A DNA stretch of 64,000 nucleotides from Halomarina pelagica (GTDB lineage: Archaea > Halobacteriota > Halobacteria > Halobacteriales > Haloarculaceae), in contig NZ_CP100454.1 in assembly GCF_024228315.1 (NCBI RefSeq), positions 2,790,001 to 2,854,000 on the forward strand. Reading direction: 5' to 3'. The stretch's first letter is position 1. Every line of letters begins with the position of its first letter. This document shows positions 48,441 through 58,416 of the stretch, one piece after another. The translations under genes were made by a program, and so were the position numbers. Below the pieces are notes generated by a model. That model made no database searches and was not told the DNA's origin. It saw only the letters and a list, made by a program, of their open reading frames with translations.

Positions 48441-49952
48441 TTAAACTCGTTTCTCCTGAAGGCGCTCGCGCACGGCCGCCCGGTCGACCGTCCCCGATTC
48501 GGTCCGGGGCAACTCGCCGAACGCGACGACGCGCGGGAGTTTGTACCCCGCGAGCGACTCGCGGCAGTGCGCCTCGACCGCGGCCGCGTCGATGCGATCC
48601 GGGTCGGCGTCCGTCTCGCGCTCGATCAGCGCGGCCACCCGCTCGCCCCACTCCTGGTCGGGGAGGCCGACGACCGTCGCGTCGCGGACTCCGTCGAAGT
48701 CGCACAGGACCGCCACGACCTCCCGGGGATCGACGTTCTGTCCCCCCGTGATGATGCGGTCCGCCTTCCGATCGCCGATCCACAGGCGGCCGTCCTCGTC
48801 CACGCGGCCGACGTCGCCCGTCAGCAGTCCGTGCGGGCAGAAGGCGTCGGCGGTCGCCTCCGGATCGTCGTAGTACCCCGGGGTGACGGTCGGTCCAGCG
48901 ACGACGAGTTCGCCCGCGTCCCCCGGCGGGAGCGGATCGCCGTGCTCGTCGATCACCGTCACCTCGGTGAACAGGAGCGGTCGCCCGACGGTGCCCACGT
49001 GGGCCACGGCCTCCTCCGGACGGGCGGTGGCGACCTGCGAGGCCGTCTCGGTCATGCCGTAGGTCGGGCAGACGGGGACGCCGCGCTCGCCGCACTCGCG
49101 GACGAGGTCGTCCGGGGCCGGCGCGCCGCCCAGCAGGACGAACCGGAGCGAGTCGGGGAGGTCGCCCGCGTCGAGCAGTCGCCGGAGGAGCGTCGGGACG
49201 AGCGAGATCCCCGTCGGGCGGTGCTCACGGAGCGCGTCGAGCAGATCCTCGGCGTCGGTCGGGCAGAGCACGACGGCCGAGCCGTAGAGCGTCGAACGCA
49301 GGACGGGCGCGAGTCCGCCCATCGAACTCGGCGACAGCGGCGAGGCCCACCGGTCGTCGGGGAGGGTCCCGAGGCGAAACGCGCTGGCGCTGGCGCTCGT
49401 GAGCAGGTTCTTCAGCGTGAGTACGACTAACTTCGGCCGGCCCGTCGTCCCGGAGGTGTAGAGCATCACCTGCGGGTCCTCGGGGTCCCACTCGGGCAGG
49501 TCGAACGGACGGGGCGTCGTCGCCGCGATGGGCGTCGCCTGGCCGTCCGCGTCGACCGACCGTACCGGCACGCCGTCCGCGGCGGCGAGCACCCGATCCT
49601 CGGTTTCGGCGTCGCAGAGGAGCAGGTCGAGGTCGGCGCGCTCGATTCGCGGTTCGAGTTCGGCGGTGGTCGATCGCGTCGATAGCGGGACGAGCACGCC
49701 GCCGACGCGCATCGCGGCGTGGACGGCCTCGACGGCGCGCGTGCGCGTCTCGATGAGCACGCCGACGTGGTCGTCGACGCAGATCCCCTCGGCCGCGATG
49801 CGTCCCGCGAGCAACTCGACCGCCGAGTCGAGTTCTGCGTAGGTGCGGGACGCGCCGCTTCCGGCATCGACGAGCGCCGTTGCGTCCGGCGTCACGCGCG
49901 AACGCTGGGCCAGCCAGTCACGCACCTGTCGAACCAGCGCGCGCTGGTACAT
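48441..49952 (-). CDS. menE: o-Succinylbenzoate-CoA ligase MenE
   Basis: A 503-aa ANL ligase that activates o-succinylbenzoate for menaquinone synthesis. VMLYTSGTTGRPKLVVLT, CPTYGMTETASQVAT, LTGDVGRVDEDGRLWIGDRK and ITGGQNVDP are in place, with the C-terminal Lys position in SGTVDRAAVRE replaced as in some MenE proteins. Identity is mainly fixed by context: its start overlaps menC by 35 nt, and menA, menB, menD and menF are nearby on the same strand. Confidence 0.9.
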   Translation of the reverse strand: MYQRALVRQVRDWLAQRSRVTPDATALVDAGSGASRTYAELDSAVELLAGRIAAEGICVDDHVGVLIETRTRAVEAVHAAMRVGGVLVPLSTRSTTAELEPRIERADLDLLLCDAETEDRVLAAADGVPVRSVDADGQATPIAATTPRPFDLPEWDPEDPQVMLYTSGTTGRPKLVVLTLKNLLTSASASAFRLGTLPDDRWASPLSPSSMGGLAPVLRSTLYGSAVVLCPTDAEDLLDALREHRPTGISLVPTLLRRLLDAGDLPDSLRFVLLGGAPAPDDLVRECGERGVPVCPTYGMTETASQVATARPEEAVAHVGTVGRPLLFTEVTVIDEHGDPLPPGDAGELVVAGPTVTPGYYDDPEATADAFCPHGLLTGDVGRVDEDGRLWIGDRKADRIITGGQNVDPREVVAVLCDFDGVRDATVVGLPDQEWGERVAALIERETDADPDRIDAAAVEAHCRESLAGYKLPRVVAFGELPRTESGTVDRAAVRERLQEKRV

Positions 49953-50979
49953 TTCCTTTTCTTTCCGGGACGGTGAGTGCCCCCCCCTCGAGACGACACG
50001 GGTCGGGCGCGAGGTCCTCGGCGAGCATCGACGCGGTCGCCAGCCCGCACGCCGGAACGTCGCCGAGGCTGGCGGCGAGGTGGACCGCCGCCGTCCGGGC
50101 GTACACCGCGTCGACGGTGGTGGTCACGACCGTACGGACGCCGAGCGACCGCGCCCGGCACGCGATTCGCCGCGTCCGGTCCGGGCCGCCGAGTGCCATC
50201 GGTTTCAGGACGAGGAGATCGGCGGCGTCGGCGTCGAGGACGGTCGCGGCACCGTGTTCGACGAGCGACTCGTCGAGCGCGACGCCGACGGGACCGCCGC
50301 GGAGCGCGGCGTGCCCGGCGAGGTCGTCGGCCGCGAGCGGTTGCTCGACGTAGGCGACGGCGAGGTCGGGACCGGCGACCGCCTCGACCGCCTCGCGCGC
50401 CTGCTCGCGCGTCCACGCGGCGTTCGCGTCGGCGCGGAGTTCGACGCCGCCCCCGACCGCCTCGCGGACCGCGCGCAGTCGGGCGACGTCCTCCTCGACG
50501 GCCCGCGCGCCGACTTTCACCTTGATCGCGTCGAATCCCTCCTCGACGGCCGCCAGCGCGGCTGCGGCCGTCTCGTCGGTCGGGCCGTCGCCGACGGTCG
50601 CGTTGACGGGAACCGCAGTGACGCGCTTCGTCCCACCGAGATGTCGGTGGAGGGGGACGCCGGCGCGTCGGCTGCGGGCGTCGGCGAGCGCCAGCGCGAG
50701 GCCGTGACGCGCGGCGGGCGTCCCGCGGGGGGAGAGCGCGTCGAGCGCCGCGTCGACGCCGTCCCCGTCGGCGACGGCTCGCGCCCGCTCCAGCGCGGCC
50801 TCGCACGCGCTTCTCGACTCCGTCCAGCCCGGGAGGGGCGTCGCTTCGCCGACGCCCCGCTCGCCCCGCCGCTCGACGGCGACGACGAACCCCTCTCGTC
50901 GGTCGATCGTCCCGTTCGCGGTGGTGAGCGGACGGTCGAGCGGGAGCGAGAACGGTTCGAGGGTCACGGTCGCGCTCAT
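49918..50979 (-). CDS. menC: o-Succinylbenzoate synthase MenC
   Basis: A 353-aa enolase-superfamily dehydratase. Catalytic Lys in DAIKVKVGAR, metal ligands in LRADANAAWT, VEQPLAADDL and VALDES, and the second Lys in LLVLKPMALGG are present. It converts SHCHC to o-succinylbenzoate. It overlaps menE (35 nt) and menA (ATGA, 4 nt). The C-terminus (about 335-353) extends beyond the usual end, within the overlap. Confidence 0.92.
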   Translation of the reverse strand: MSATVTLEPFSLPLDRPLTTANGTIDRREGFVVAVERRGERGVGEATPLPGWTESRSACEAALERARAVADGDGVDAALDALSPRGTPAARHGLALALADARSRRAGVPLHRHLGGTKRVTAVPVNATVGDGPTDETAAAALAAVEEGFDAIKVKVGARAVEEDVARLRAVREAVGGGVELRADANAAWTREQAREAVEAVAGPDLAVAYVEQPLAADDLAGHAALRGGPVGVALDESLVEHGAATVLDADAADLLVLKPMALGGPDRTRRIACRARSLGVRTVVTTTVDAVYARTAAVHLAASLGDVPACGLATASMLAEDLAPDPCRLEGGALTVPERKGNVPARAGSTGA

Positions 50980-51920
50980 GCGAGCGTCGGCGCGGCGAGT
51001 CCGATCGCGAACAGCACCGAGTGAGCCGCGAGGAGCTTCCCCGTCGTCTCGAGCGCGGGGTTGAGCGCCTCACCGCTCGTCTGCGTGAGTACCGTCCGCG
51101 AGAGCGAGACGGCGAGCGGGAGCGTGAGCAGCGGAAGCAGCGCGGGGAGTCCGTAGCCGGTGAGCGCGAAGATCGGGGGGACGGCGTAGGCCATCCCGAG
51201 CAGGAGGAGGAACTCGGCTCGGCTGAACCGGTAGCCGAGCGCGACCGCGAGCGTGCGCTTTCCGGTCGCGGCGTCGGTCTCCCGATCGCGGACGTTGTTC
51301 ACGACGAGGATGCAGGTCGAGAGCCCCGCGGCGGGGAGGCTCGCGACGACGGCCGCGAGCGTGACCGTCCCGTCGGGGATCCACAGCGGGAACGGCTCCG
51401 CGAGGAGGGCCGCGGCCTGAACGTAGTACGTTCCGACGACGGCGACGAGGCCGAAGAAGACGAAGACGAAGAGGTCGCCCAGCCCGCGGTAGCCGTAGGG
51501 GTACGGCCCGCCGGTGTAGGCGATGCCGGCCGCGACGCTCGACAGCCCCACGACGAGGATGGGGACGCCGCCGACGTACACCAGGTACGTCCCGAGGGCG
51601 ACGGCCGCGAGGAACGTGAGGTACATCGCGCGCTTCACCTCCCGCGGCGGGATGAGGCCGGACTGCGTGACGCGGGTGAAGCCCTCCCGGTCGTCCGTGT
51701 CCGCGCCGCGGACCGCGTCGTAGTAGTCGTTGGCGAAGTTCGTCCCGATCTGGAGGAGGAGCGCGCCGATCAGCGCCGCGACGGCTGGCAGGGCAGAGAA
51801 CACCCCGTCGTGGACCGCCAGGCCCGTCCCGACGACGACGGGCGACGCCCCTGCCGGGAGCGTCTGCGGCCGCGCGGCCATCAGCCACGCCTTCGTCCGC
51901 GAGACGTTCTGCGTACTCAT
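50976..51920 (-). CDS. menA: 1,4-Dihydroxy-2-naphthoate polyprenyltransferase MenA
   Basis: A 314-aa UbiA-superfamily membrane prenyltransferase with about nine helices. The two Asp-rich prenyl-diphosphate/Mg sites are NFANDYYDAVRGADTDDREG and NNVRDRETDAATGKRTL. It attaches the isoprenoid tail to DHNA to give demethylmenaquinone. Its stop overlaps the menC start. It is divergent from the MFS gene at 52.1 kb. Confidence 0.94.
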   Translation of the reverse strand: MSTQNVSRTKAWLMAARPQTLPAGASPVVVGTGLAVHDGVFSALPAVAALIGALLLQIGTNFANDYYDAVRGADTDDREGFTRVTQSGLIPPREVKRAMYLTFLAAVALGTYLVYVGGVPILVVGLSSVAAGIAYTGGPYPYGYRGLGDLFVFVFFGLVAVVGTYYVQAAALLAEPFPLWIPDGTVTLAAVVASLPAAGLSTCILVVNNVRDRETDAATGKRTLAVALGYRFSRAEFLLLLGMAYAVPPIFALTGYGLPALLPLLTLPLAVSLSRTVLTQTSGEALNPALETTGKLLAAHSVLFAIGLAAPTLA

Positions 51921-52062
51921 TGCCGGGGTGTGGGGCCGCCGGGAGGGTGAAGGTTCGGATTCGAGATAGCCAGCGTGGCGGCCCGGCCCCGGAGCGCCGG
52001 AGCCCGGCGCGGCTCTCCGGGACCGGTAACTACTCCCATGCGCTTCGCGTCACGCTCGGTCG

Positions 52063-53361
52063 GTGCGCTCCCTTCGACGCTCCGCGGCCGAGGTACCCCG
52101 CGGGACCGCCCTCGTCGTCGGTCTCGTCAGCGGGTCGCACGCCGTGAACCACATGTACCTCGTGCTGCTGCCGCCGGTGCTGCCGACGCTCGCCCGCGAG
52201 TTCGAGGTCAGCCTCGCGGCGCTCGGCGTCGCCATGGGTGCCCAGGCGTTCGTCAACACGGTCTGTCAGCTCCCCTACGGCTACCTCGCCGACGAGCGCG
52301 ACCGGACGCTGACGCTGGGCCTCTGTCTGACGCTGGGGTCGATCGGCGCTCTGATCCTGGCGCTCGCCCCGACGTTCGAGTGGCTACTCGTCGGGCAGGT
52401 CGTCGTCGGGCTCGGCGTCGCCGGCCACCACCCCGCCCACTTCCCGCTCCTCGCCGACGCGACCGCCGAGCGCAACCGCGCGCGGGCGTTCAGCGTCCAC
52501 GGCTTCGCCGGCAACCTCGGCTTCGCGGCACCGCCCGTGCTCATCACCGCGATCGCCGCCCACCCGGCGCTGACGTGGCGGCACGCGTTCGGGCTGATCG
52601 GCGGCGTCGGCCTCCTGTACGCGGCGGTCGCGGTCGTGACCCTCCTGCGCGGCGTCGACCCGGAGATCCGGCGGTCGAACGCGGACGCGGACGTGGACGC
52701 GCCCCCCGGGCGGGAACCGCGGTCGGTCGGCGACCGGCTTCGCGCCGGGATCCGCTCGATCGCGTCGGCCCCCGGCATCCTCGGACTGGGGCTGTTCGCG
52801 CTCGTCGCCTCGACGGTGATGTGGGGCGTCACCTCGTTCGTCGTCGTGCTCCTCACCGAGGGGTACGGGCTGGACTCCGGGACGGCGAACCTCGCGCTGT
52901 CGTCGGCGTTCGTCGTCGGTGCCGGACTCATCCTGATCGGCGGGGACCTCGCCGACCGGGTCGGCCCCGGTCCCGTCCTCGTCGGCAGCTACCTCCTCGT
53001 CGCGGCGTTCGTGTTCGCGCTCGCGTCGTTCGCCGTCCCGCCGCTCGTCGCCGCCGTCTGTGCGGTGTGCGCCGGGAGCGTCGGGAGCCTCAGCCTCCCC
53101 GCCCGCGACAAGTTGGCGGACGCGCTCTCCGCCCGCGGCGACGTCGGGAAGAACTTCGCCGTGATCACGGTCGGCATCATGATCGGCAACGCCGTCGCGC
53201 CGCCGGTCTTCGGCGCGCTCATCGAGTCGAGCGGCCTCAGCCCGGCGTTCGCGGCCATCGCCGCGGTCGCCCTCCTCGCCGTGGCGCTCGTCGGAACCAT
53301 CGTCCGCCGCGTCGACGGCGCCGGGGTCGGGGCGAAGGGGGCGGGGACCGGCGGCGACTGA
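52063..53361 (+). CDS. MFS transporter
   Basis: A 432-aa major-facilitator protein with 12 predicted helices. Motif-A-like loops are YGYLADERDRTLTLG and GDLADRVGPGPVLVG. The SGSHAVNHMYLVLLPPVLPT start resembles Fsr/fosmidomycin-resistance-type permeases. GTG at 52063 is used, since no in-frame ATG precedes the first helix. It lies between menA and menB together with an AbrB/PIN pair, breaking the men cluster; the transported substrate is unknown. Confidence 0.87.
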   Translation: MRSLRRSAAEVPRGTALVVGLVSGSHAVNHMYLVLLPPVLPTLAREFEVSLAALGVAMGAQAFVNTVCQLPYGYLADERDRTLTLGLCLTLGSIGALILALAPTFEWLLVGQVVVGLGVAGHHPAHFPLLADATAERNRARAFSVHGFAGNLGFAAPPVLITAIAAHPALTWRHAFGLIGGVGLLYAAVAVVTLLRGVDPEIRRSNADADVDAPPGREPRSVGDRLRAGIRSIASAPGILGLGLFALVASTVMWGVTSFVVVLLTEGYGLDSGTANLALSSAFVVGAGLILIGGDLADRVGPGPVLVGSYLLVAAFVFALASFAVPPLVAAVCAVCAGSVGSLSLPARDKLADALSARGDVGKNFAVITVGIMIGNAVAPPVFGALIESSGLSPAFAAIAAVALLAVALVGTIVRRVDGAGVGAKGAGTGGD

Positions 53362-53444
53362 GTGAACGTCGTCTCGCTCGGAGGTGCGTGACGATTCGAC
53401 TCTCCGTGGGAAAGATACAAAATCATCCCAAACATAGCGATCCC

Positions 53445-53690
53445 ATGGGGACGGCACGCACGGACGACCGAGGCAGGCTCTACCTCCCGCGCGAACTCCG
53501 GGACCGCTACGGAACGGAGTTTCACGTCGTGAGGTACCAGGATCACGTTCGGCTCATACCGATCCCCGACGACCCGGCGGCCGTCATCCGGGACGAAGTC
53601 GGGGACGCGTTCGACGGGAAGTCGATCGACGAACTACGCGACGAAGCGCGGCAGCAGGCGATCGAGGATGCCGAAGAACACCTACGTTGA
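53445..53690 (+). CDS. AbrB/SpoVT-type antitoxin
   Basis: An 81-aa swapped-hairpin DNA-binding protein: TARTDDRGRLYLPRELRDRY is the AbrB fold, and the C-terminal helix KSIDELRDEARQQAIEDAEE would bind the toxin. A TATA-like agatacaaaat at 53412 is about 30 nt from the ATG at 53445, leaving almost no leader. The PIN gene starts 23 nt before this stop, typical of VapB-VapC pairs. Confidence 0.85.
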   Translation: MGTARTDDRGRLYLPRELRDRYGTEFHVVRYQDHVRLIPIPDDPAAVIRDEVGDAFDGKSIDELRDEARQQAIEDAEEHLR

Positions 53691-54072
53691 GACGGACGTT
53701 CTGCTCGCGCTGGCGAAGAACACAGATTGGCTGAAAGAGCGCGCCGAGCGTGCCGCCGACGGTGACGAGTTCGAACTCGAAACGTCGGCGTACGCGTACC
53801 TGGAATTTCTCATGCTCGGGGAGCGATACGACTTCGATCAGGGCCGCGTCGCGGTCGCCCTCATGAGTATGATTCCGATACGACCCGACTCGGATCAGGA
53901 ACTGGTGCTCAAAGCGATCGAGTACCAGGACGAACACGGCGCGACCGCGTTCGACGCGTTCCACGCCGCCGTCGCCGAGATGCGAGGGCTTCCCGTCCTC
54001 GCCTCGGACAAGGCGTACGACGACTTCGAAGTGGAGAGGTTCCCGCTCGATCCCGGCGAAGAAGACGAGTGA
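53668..54072 (+). CDS. PIN-domain toxin (VapC-like)
   Basis: A 134-aa PIN ribonuclease-like protein. The four acidic positions appear at YVETDVLLA, SAYAYLEFLM, ATAFDAFHAAVA and LASDKAYDDF. It overlaps the AbrB antitoxin gene by 23 nt, supporting a toxin-antitoxin pair. The target RNA is unknown. It sits between menA/MFS and menB. Confidence 0.87.
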   Translation: MPKNTYVETDVLLALAKNTDWLKERAERAADGDEFELETSAYAYLEFLMLGERYDFDQGRVAVALMSMIPIRPDSDQELVLKAIEYQDEHGATAFDAFHAAVAEMRGLPVLASDKAYDDFEVERFPLDPGEEDE

Positions 54073-54196
54073 CGCCCGAGGGTATCGCGACGCGGAGAAT
54101 CTCACCTCGCGTCCGGGCGGGCGCGACAGACGCCGATCGGCGCGCACCGTTCGGCATCGACGAAGCCCCGTGAGCGCCCCCGAGTGGCGGGAAACG

Positions 54197-55108
54197 TCAG
54201 TAGTGCCAGGGGAACCGCGAGAAGTCCGGCTCGCGCTTCTCCAGGAACGCGTCGCGACCCTCCTGGGCCTCATCGGTCATGTACCCGAGGCGCGTCGCCT
54301 CGCCCGCGAACACCTGCTGGCCGACCATCCCGTCGTCTGCCATGTTGAACGCGAACTTGAGCATCCGGATCGCCGTCGGGCTCTTCTTCGTGATCTCCTC
54401 GGCCCACTCCAGCGCGACGCGCTCTAACTCCTCGTGAGGGATCGCCTCGTTCGCCATGCCCATGTCGACCGCCTCGGCGGCGGAGTAGGTCTTCCCGCGG
54501 AAGAACACTTCGCGGGCCCTCTTCTGGCCGATCTGCCGGGCGAGGTACGCGGAACCGAACCCGGCGTCGAAGGAGGCGACGTCGGGGTCCGTCTGGAGGA
54601 ACTTCGCGTGCTCCTCCGAGGCGAGCGTCAGGTCGCAGACGACGTGCAGCGAGTGGCCGCCGCCGACGGCCCACCCCGGGACGACCGCGACGACCGGCTT
54701 CGGCATGAAGCGTATCAGTCGCTGGACCTCGAGGATGTGGAGGCGGCCGGCTCTCGCCTCGCGGACGGCGGGGTCGTCGTCGGCCGCCGCCTCGTCGTCG
54801 CCGCGGTACTCGTAGCCGGAGCCGCCGCGGACCGACTGGTCGCCGCCGGCGCAGAACGCCCAGCCGCCGTCCTTCGGGGAGGGACCGTTACCCGTGAGCA
54901 GCACGCAGCCCACGTCGGCCCGTTTGCGGGCGTGGTCGAGCGCGGCGTACAGCTCGTCGACCGTGCCGGGACGGAAGGCGTTCCGGACCGCGGGCCGGTC
55001 GAAGGCGATGCGGACGGCCGGTACGTCCACCGCCCGGTGGTAGGTGACGTCCTCGAACTCCCCCGTGACCTCCTCCCAGCGGTCGGGGTCCATGATCTCC
55101 GAAGCCAT
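54197..55108 (-). CDS. menB: 1,4-Dihydroxy-2-naphthoyl-CoA synthase MenB
   Basis: A 303-aa crotonase-fold enzyme that cyclises o-succinylbenzoyl-CoA. The MenB-specific features are GDQSVRGGSGYEYRG, GWAVGGGHSLHVVCDLTLAS, QTDPDVASFDAGFGSAYLAR and the C-terminal FLEKREPDFSRFPWHY. Its length is typical. It ends the menF-menD-menB unit, 96 nt after the menD stop. Confidence 0.95.
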   Translation of the reverse strand: MASEIMDPDRWEEVTGEFEDVTYHRAVDVPAVRIAFDRPAVRNAFRPGTVDELYAALDHARKRADVGCVLLTGNGPSPKDGGWAFCAGGDQSVRGGSGYEYRGDDEAAADDDPAVREARAGRLHILEVQRLIRFMPKPVVAVVPGWAVGGGHSLHVVCDLTLASEEHAKFLQTDPDVASFDAGFGSAYLARQIGQKRAREVFFRGKTYSAAEAVDMGMANEAIPHEELERVALEWAEEITKKSPTAIRMLKFAFNMADDGMVGQQVFAGEATRLGYMTDEAQEGRDAFLEKREPDFSRFPWHY

Positions 55109-55204
55109 GTGCGAGAGCGGGAGGCGGCGCGCAAAAAGATTCCCGTCGACCGGCCGCGAGCGGAGGACGGGGATCCGGTCGTCGCTCGCGCCCTCGACTT
55201 CGGC

Positions 55205-56974
55205 CTACGCGGCGTCCGAGCGGTCCGATAGTTCCGACGCGACGCGCTCGTGGAGCACCTCGCGGTGGCGGTGTGACGCCTCGCTATCGACGCGCACCTC
55301 GATCACCTGCGTCCCCGCCCGTTCGAGCGAATCGCGGTACGCCTCGCGGAACCCCTCCCGCGTCTCGACGCGCGAGAACTCCAACCCGTAGAGGTCGGCG
55401 GTGGGTTCGAAGTCGAGGCCGTGGGGCGTCCTGAAGAACTCGGTGAACGGCGGGTCGTGGGACTCGATGGGGAGCATGCGGAAGATGCCCCCGCCGTCGT
55501 TGTTCACGAGGACGATCGTGGCGTCCACGCCGCAGCGCCCGACCGCGAGCAGGCCGTTCGAGTCGTGGTAGTAGGCGAGGTCGCCGGTCACGAGCACGAG
55601 CGGGTCGTCCGCGGCGCTGCCCGCCCCGAGCGCGCTGCTCGTGATGCCGTCGATGCCCGACGCGCCCCGGTTGCCGAGCGCGGTGACGGCCGCCTCGCGG
55701 GGCCGCCCGAACCGGTCGAGGTCGCGGACGGGCATGCTGTTCGAGACGAACAGCGTCGAGGGGTCGGGCGCGAGCGCGGCCGCGTCGGCGAGGATCGCCC
55801 CCTCGAAGAACGTCCAATCGCCTTCGACGAGGGACCAGTAGTCCCGTTCGAGCGCGGCGAACCGCTCGCGCCACGCCGGATCGCCCCCTCCCTCGATCCG
55901 GCCGGCGAGCGCCCGGGCGAGGCGCGTCGGGTCGGCCACCGCGAGGTCCGTCGCGGTGAACGTCGCCTCGCGCCACCCGCCCGCCGGGTCCACGACGACC
56001 TGCCTCGCGTCCGCGCTCGCGGTAGTCGCGTCGCGCAGGTACTCCCGGAGGGTCTTCGAGGTGGGCGACGCGCCGAAGCGGAGCGCGAGGTCGGGCGGCG
56101 CGTCGAGGGCGTCGAGGTAGGAGTCGTACCCGCCGCAGACGGTCGCGTCGGCCACGTGCGGACCGAACCGGAGCCCCGAGAGCGGGTCCGCGAGCACCGG
56201 GAAGCCCGTCGCGGCGGCCAGGGCGGCCAGCGCCTCGGGCGCGAGGTCGGCCGTCGGTCCGGCGACGATCAGGCCGCGCTCGGCGCGCTCGACCGCCTCG
56301 ACGAGGTCGCGCAGGTCGGCCTCGGATAGCTCGGGAGCGCCGGGCGCGACCGAGACGAAGGGTCCGTCCCGCCCCTCGACGGCCTCGCGGTGAGATGCGG
56401 CGAACCCCTCCGGGACGTCGCCCGGGACGGGCGTCGGCTCCAGCGGCTTCTCGAAGGGGACGTTCAGGTGGACCGGTCCGGGTTCGACGCCCGTCGCGGT
56501 GGCGACGGCGCGGTCGAGGGCCGTCCGGAGCGCCCTGAGCTTCCGCCCGTCGGCTTCCGGTTCCGGGAGGGTGCGGTAGTGGCGGACGGCGTCACCGTAG
56601 AGCCCCTCCTGGTCGACCGTCTGGTTCGCGCCGCTGTGCTGGAGGACGCGCGGCCGGTCGGCCGTGAGCAGGAGCATCGGCGCGCGCGACTGGTGGGCCT
56701 CGATCACCGCCGGGTGGACGTTCGCCGCCGCCGTCCCGGAGGTGCACACGACGGGGGTGGGCCTGCCGGTGCGCTTCGCCCGGCCGAGCGCGAAGAAGGC
56801 CGCGGCGCGCTCGTCGAGGTGCGAGTACGTCTCGATCCCGGGGTGCTCCGCGAACGCGACGGTCAGCGGCGTACAGCGGCTCCCGGGCGCGAGACAGACC
56901 GCGTCGACGCCCGCCTTCGCGAGTTCGTCGGCGACGACCGACCCCCAGAGCGCGTTTCGGTTCTCGAACCTCAT
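55205..56974 (-). CDS. menD: SEPHCHC synthase MenD
   Basis: A 589-aa thiamine-diphosphate enzyme that joins isochorismate and 2-oxoglutarate. Landmarks are LAPGSRCTPLTVAFAEHPG, SHLDERAAAFFALG with the ThDP-activating Glu, TADRPRVLQHSGANQTVDQ and, in the Pyr/PP domain, NRGASGIDG and VNNDGGGIFRMLP. The start at 56974 overlaps the menF stop as ATGA; upstream in-frame codons are shadow. Followed by menB. Confidence 0.95.
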   Translation of the reverse strand: MRFENRNALWGSVVADELAKAGVDAVCLAPGSRCTPLTVAFAEHPGIETYSHLDERAAAFFALGRAKRTGRPTPVVCTSGTAAANVHPAVIEAHQSRAPMLLLTADRPRVLQHSGANQTVDQEGLYGDAVRHYRTLPEPEADGRKLRALRTALDRAVATATGVEPGPVHLNVPFEKPLEPTPVPGDVPEGFAASHREAVEGRDGPFVSVAPGAPELSEADLRDLVEAVERAERGLIVAGPTADLAPEALAALAAATGFPVLADPLSGLRFGPHVADATVCGGYDSYLDALDAPPDLALRFGASPTSKTLREYLRDATTASADARQVVVDPAGGWREATFTATDLAVADPTRLARALAGRIEGGGDPAWRERFAALERDYWSLVEGDWTFFEGAILADAAALAPDPSTLFVSNSMPVRDLDRFGRPREAAVTALGNRGASGIDGITSSALGAGSAADDPLVLVTGDLAYYHDSNGLLAVGRCGVDATIVLVNNDGGGIFRMLPIESHDPPFTEFFRTPHGLDFEPTADLYGLEFSRVETREGFREAYRDSLERAGTQVIEVRVDSEASHRHREVLHERVASELSDRSDAA

Positions 56975-58317
56975 CTCCGTTTCAACTCGTCGAGGATGGG
57001 CCGGTACTTCAGCTGTACCTCCTCCCACTCGGACGCGGGGTCGCTGTCGCCGACGATGCCGTTGCCCGCGAACAGGGTCGCGCGCCGACCGCCGGCGACG
57101 CCCGAGCGGATGGCGACGGCGAACTCGCCGTCCCCCTCGGCGTCGAACCAGCCGACCGGGGAGGCGTACCAGCCCCGCTCGAAGGTCTCCGTCTCGCGGA
57201 TGGTGCGGGCCGCCTCCTCCGGGGGGAGACCGCCGACGGCGGGCGTCGGGTGGAGCGCCTCGACGATCGAGAGGACGTGCTCGTCGGCCGCGAGGTCGGC
57301 CGTGATGGGCGTACGGAGGTGCTGGATGGTCGCGAGTCGGTGGATCTCCTGTCCGCCGACGGTCACCTCGCCGAGCGGGTCGAGCAGGTCGCGGATGGCC
57401 TCGGCGACGAGGCCCTGCTCGTGCTGGATCTTCTCGCTACCCACGAGCGCGGCGGCGAGTTCGGCGTCCTCCTCGGGGGTCGCGCCGCGTGCGACGGAAC
57501 CGGCGAGCGCCTCCGTCTCGACGCGTCGACCGTCCAGACGGACGAGGCGTTCGGGCGGCGCGCCGAAGAAGCCGGCCGCCTCCGTCGGCTGGACGAGGAA
57601 GCGATAGCACTGCGGGTACGTCCGGCGGAGGCGTTCGAGGACGCTCGGCACGTCCACCTCGGCGTCGAGGTCGACGTCGAGCGCGAGCGCGAGGACGACC
57701 TTCCGCAGCGACCCCTCGCGGATGCGCTCGGCCGCCTCCCCGACCTGCGCCTGCCACTGTCCGGCGTCGGTGCGGTGGCGCGTCTCGCGCACGCCCGGCG
57801 GATCGCCGCTCGGCACCATCGCCGGGAGGTCGGCGATGCGGTCGCGGACTTCGTCGAGGTCCGCCTCGACGGCGTCGGGGTCCGCGTCGGGCGCGAACCG
57901 GGAGACCGTCAGGTAGGTCGTGTCGGCCCCCCGCGTGAGCTGAACCGCCGGGAGGACGAACGACGCGCCCGCGAACCCCTCCCACGGCGGGGCGGGGTCG
58001 TGGTCGTCGGTGAACGCGATGCCGCCGAGCATCCGGGGGCGGGTCACGGCCGGCCCCTCGTGGTCCACGTCCGCGAAGATTGCTCGTGCACCCGCGCGGA
58101 GCGCGTCGAAGCGATCGGGACCGGCCGCGGTCAGACGCGCGGCGGCGCGCCCCCCGGCGAGTTCCAGTCCGTCCGGGGCGAACCAGTGGATTCGCGGGAC
58201 CGCCTGGTCGGTCAGAAAGGCTCGAAAGGAGACGTCCGGTACCGCACAGGACCGGCTGACGAGCACGCCGCGCTCGCGCGCATCCGCCGCCACGCCTCCG
58301 CTGCGCGCCGATTCCAT
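56971..58317 (-). CDS. menF: Isochorismate synthase MenF
   Basis: A 448-aa chorismate-binding enzyme, first step of menaquinone synthesis. The C-terminal chorismate domain has [70 protein letters not shown] and the closing [16 protein letters not shown]. The N-terminal 200 residues are variable, as in isochorismate synthases. It heads the menF-menD-menB operon. Confidence 0.93.
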   Translation of the reverse strand: MESARSGGVAADARERGVLVSRSCAVPDVSFRAFLTDQAVPRIHWFAPDGLELAGGRAAARLTAAGPDRFDALRAGARAIFADVDHEGPAVTRPRMLGGIAFTDDHDPAPPWEGFAGASFVLPAVQLTRGADTTYLTVSRFAPDADPDAVEADLDEVRDRIADLPAMVPSGDPPGVRETRHRTDAGQWQAQVGEAAERIREGSLRKVVLALALDVDLDAEVDVPSVLERLRRTYPQCYRFLVQPTEAAGFFGAPPERLVRLDGRRVETEALAGSVARGATPEEDAELAAALVGSEKIQHEQGLVAEAIRDLLDPLGEVTVGGQEIHRLATIQHLRTPITADLAADEHVLSIVEALHPTPAVGGLPPEEAARTIRETETFERGWYASPVGWFDAEGDGEFAVAIRSGVAGGRRATLFAGNGIVGDSDPASEWEEVQLKYRPILDELKRR

Positions 58318-58416
58318 TACCGAAAACTCGGGGTTCCTGACTCTTGAGGCTATCCTTCCGGGACGGGGCCGGGGGCGAGGGCGAACGTTCAACCGTCACC
58401 GCCGCGGCCCGGCGGC

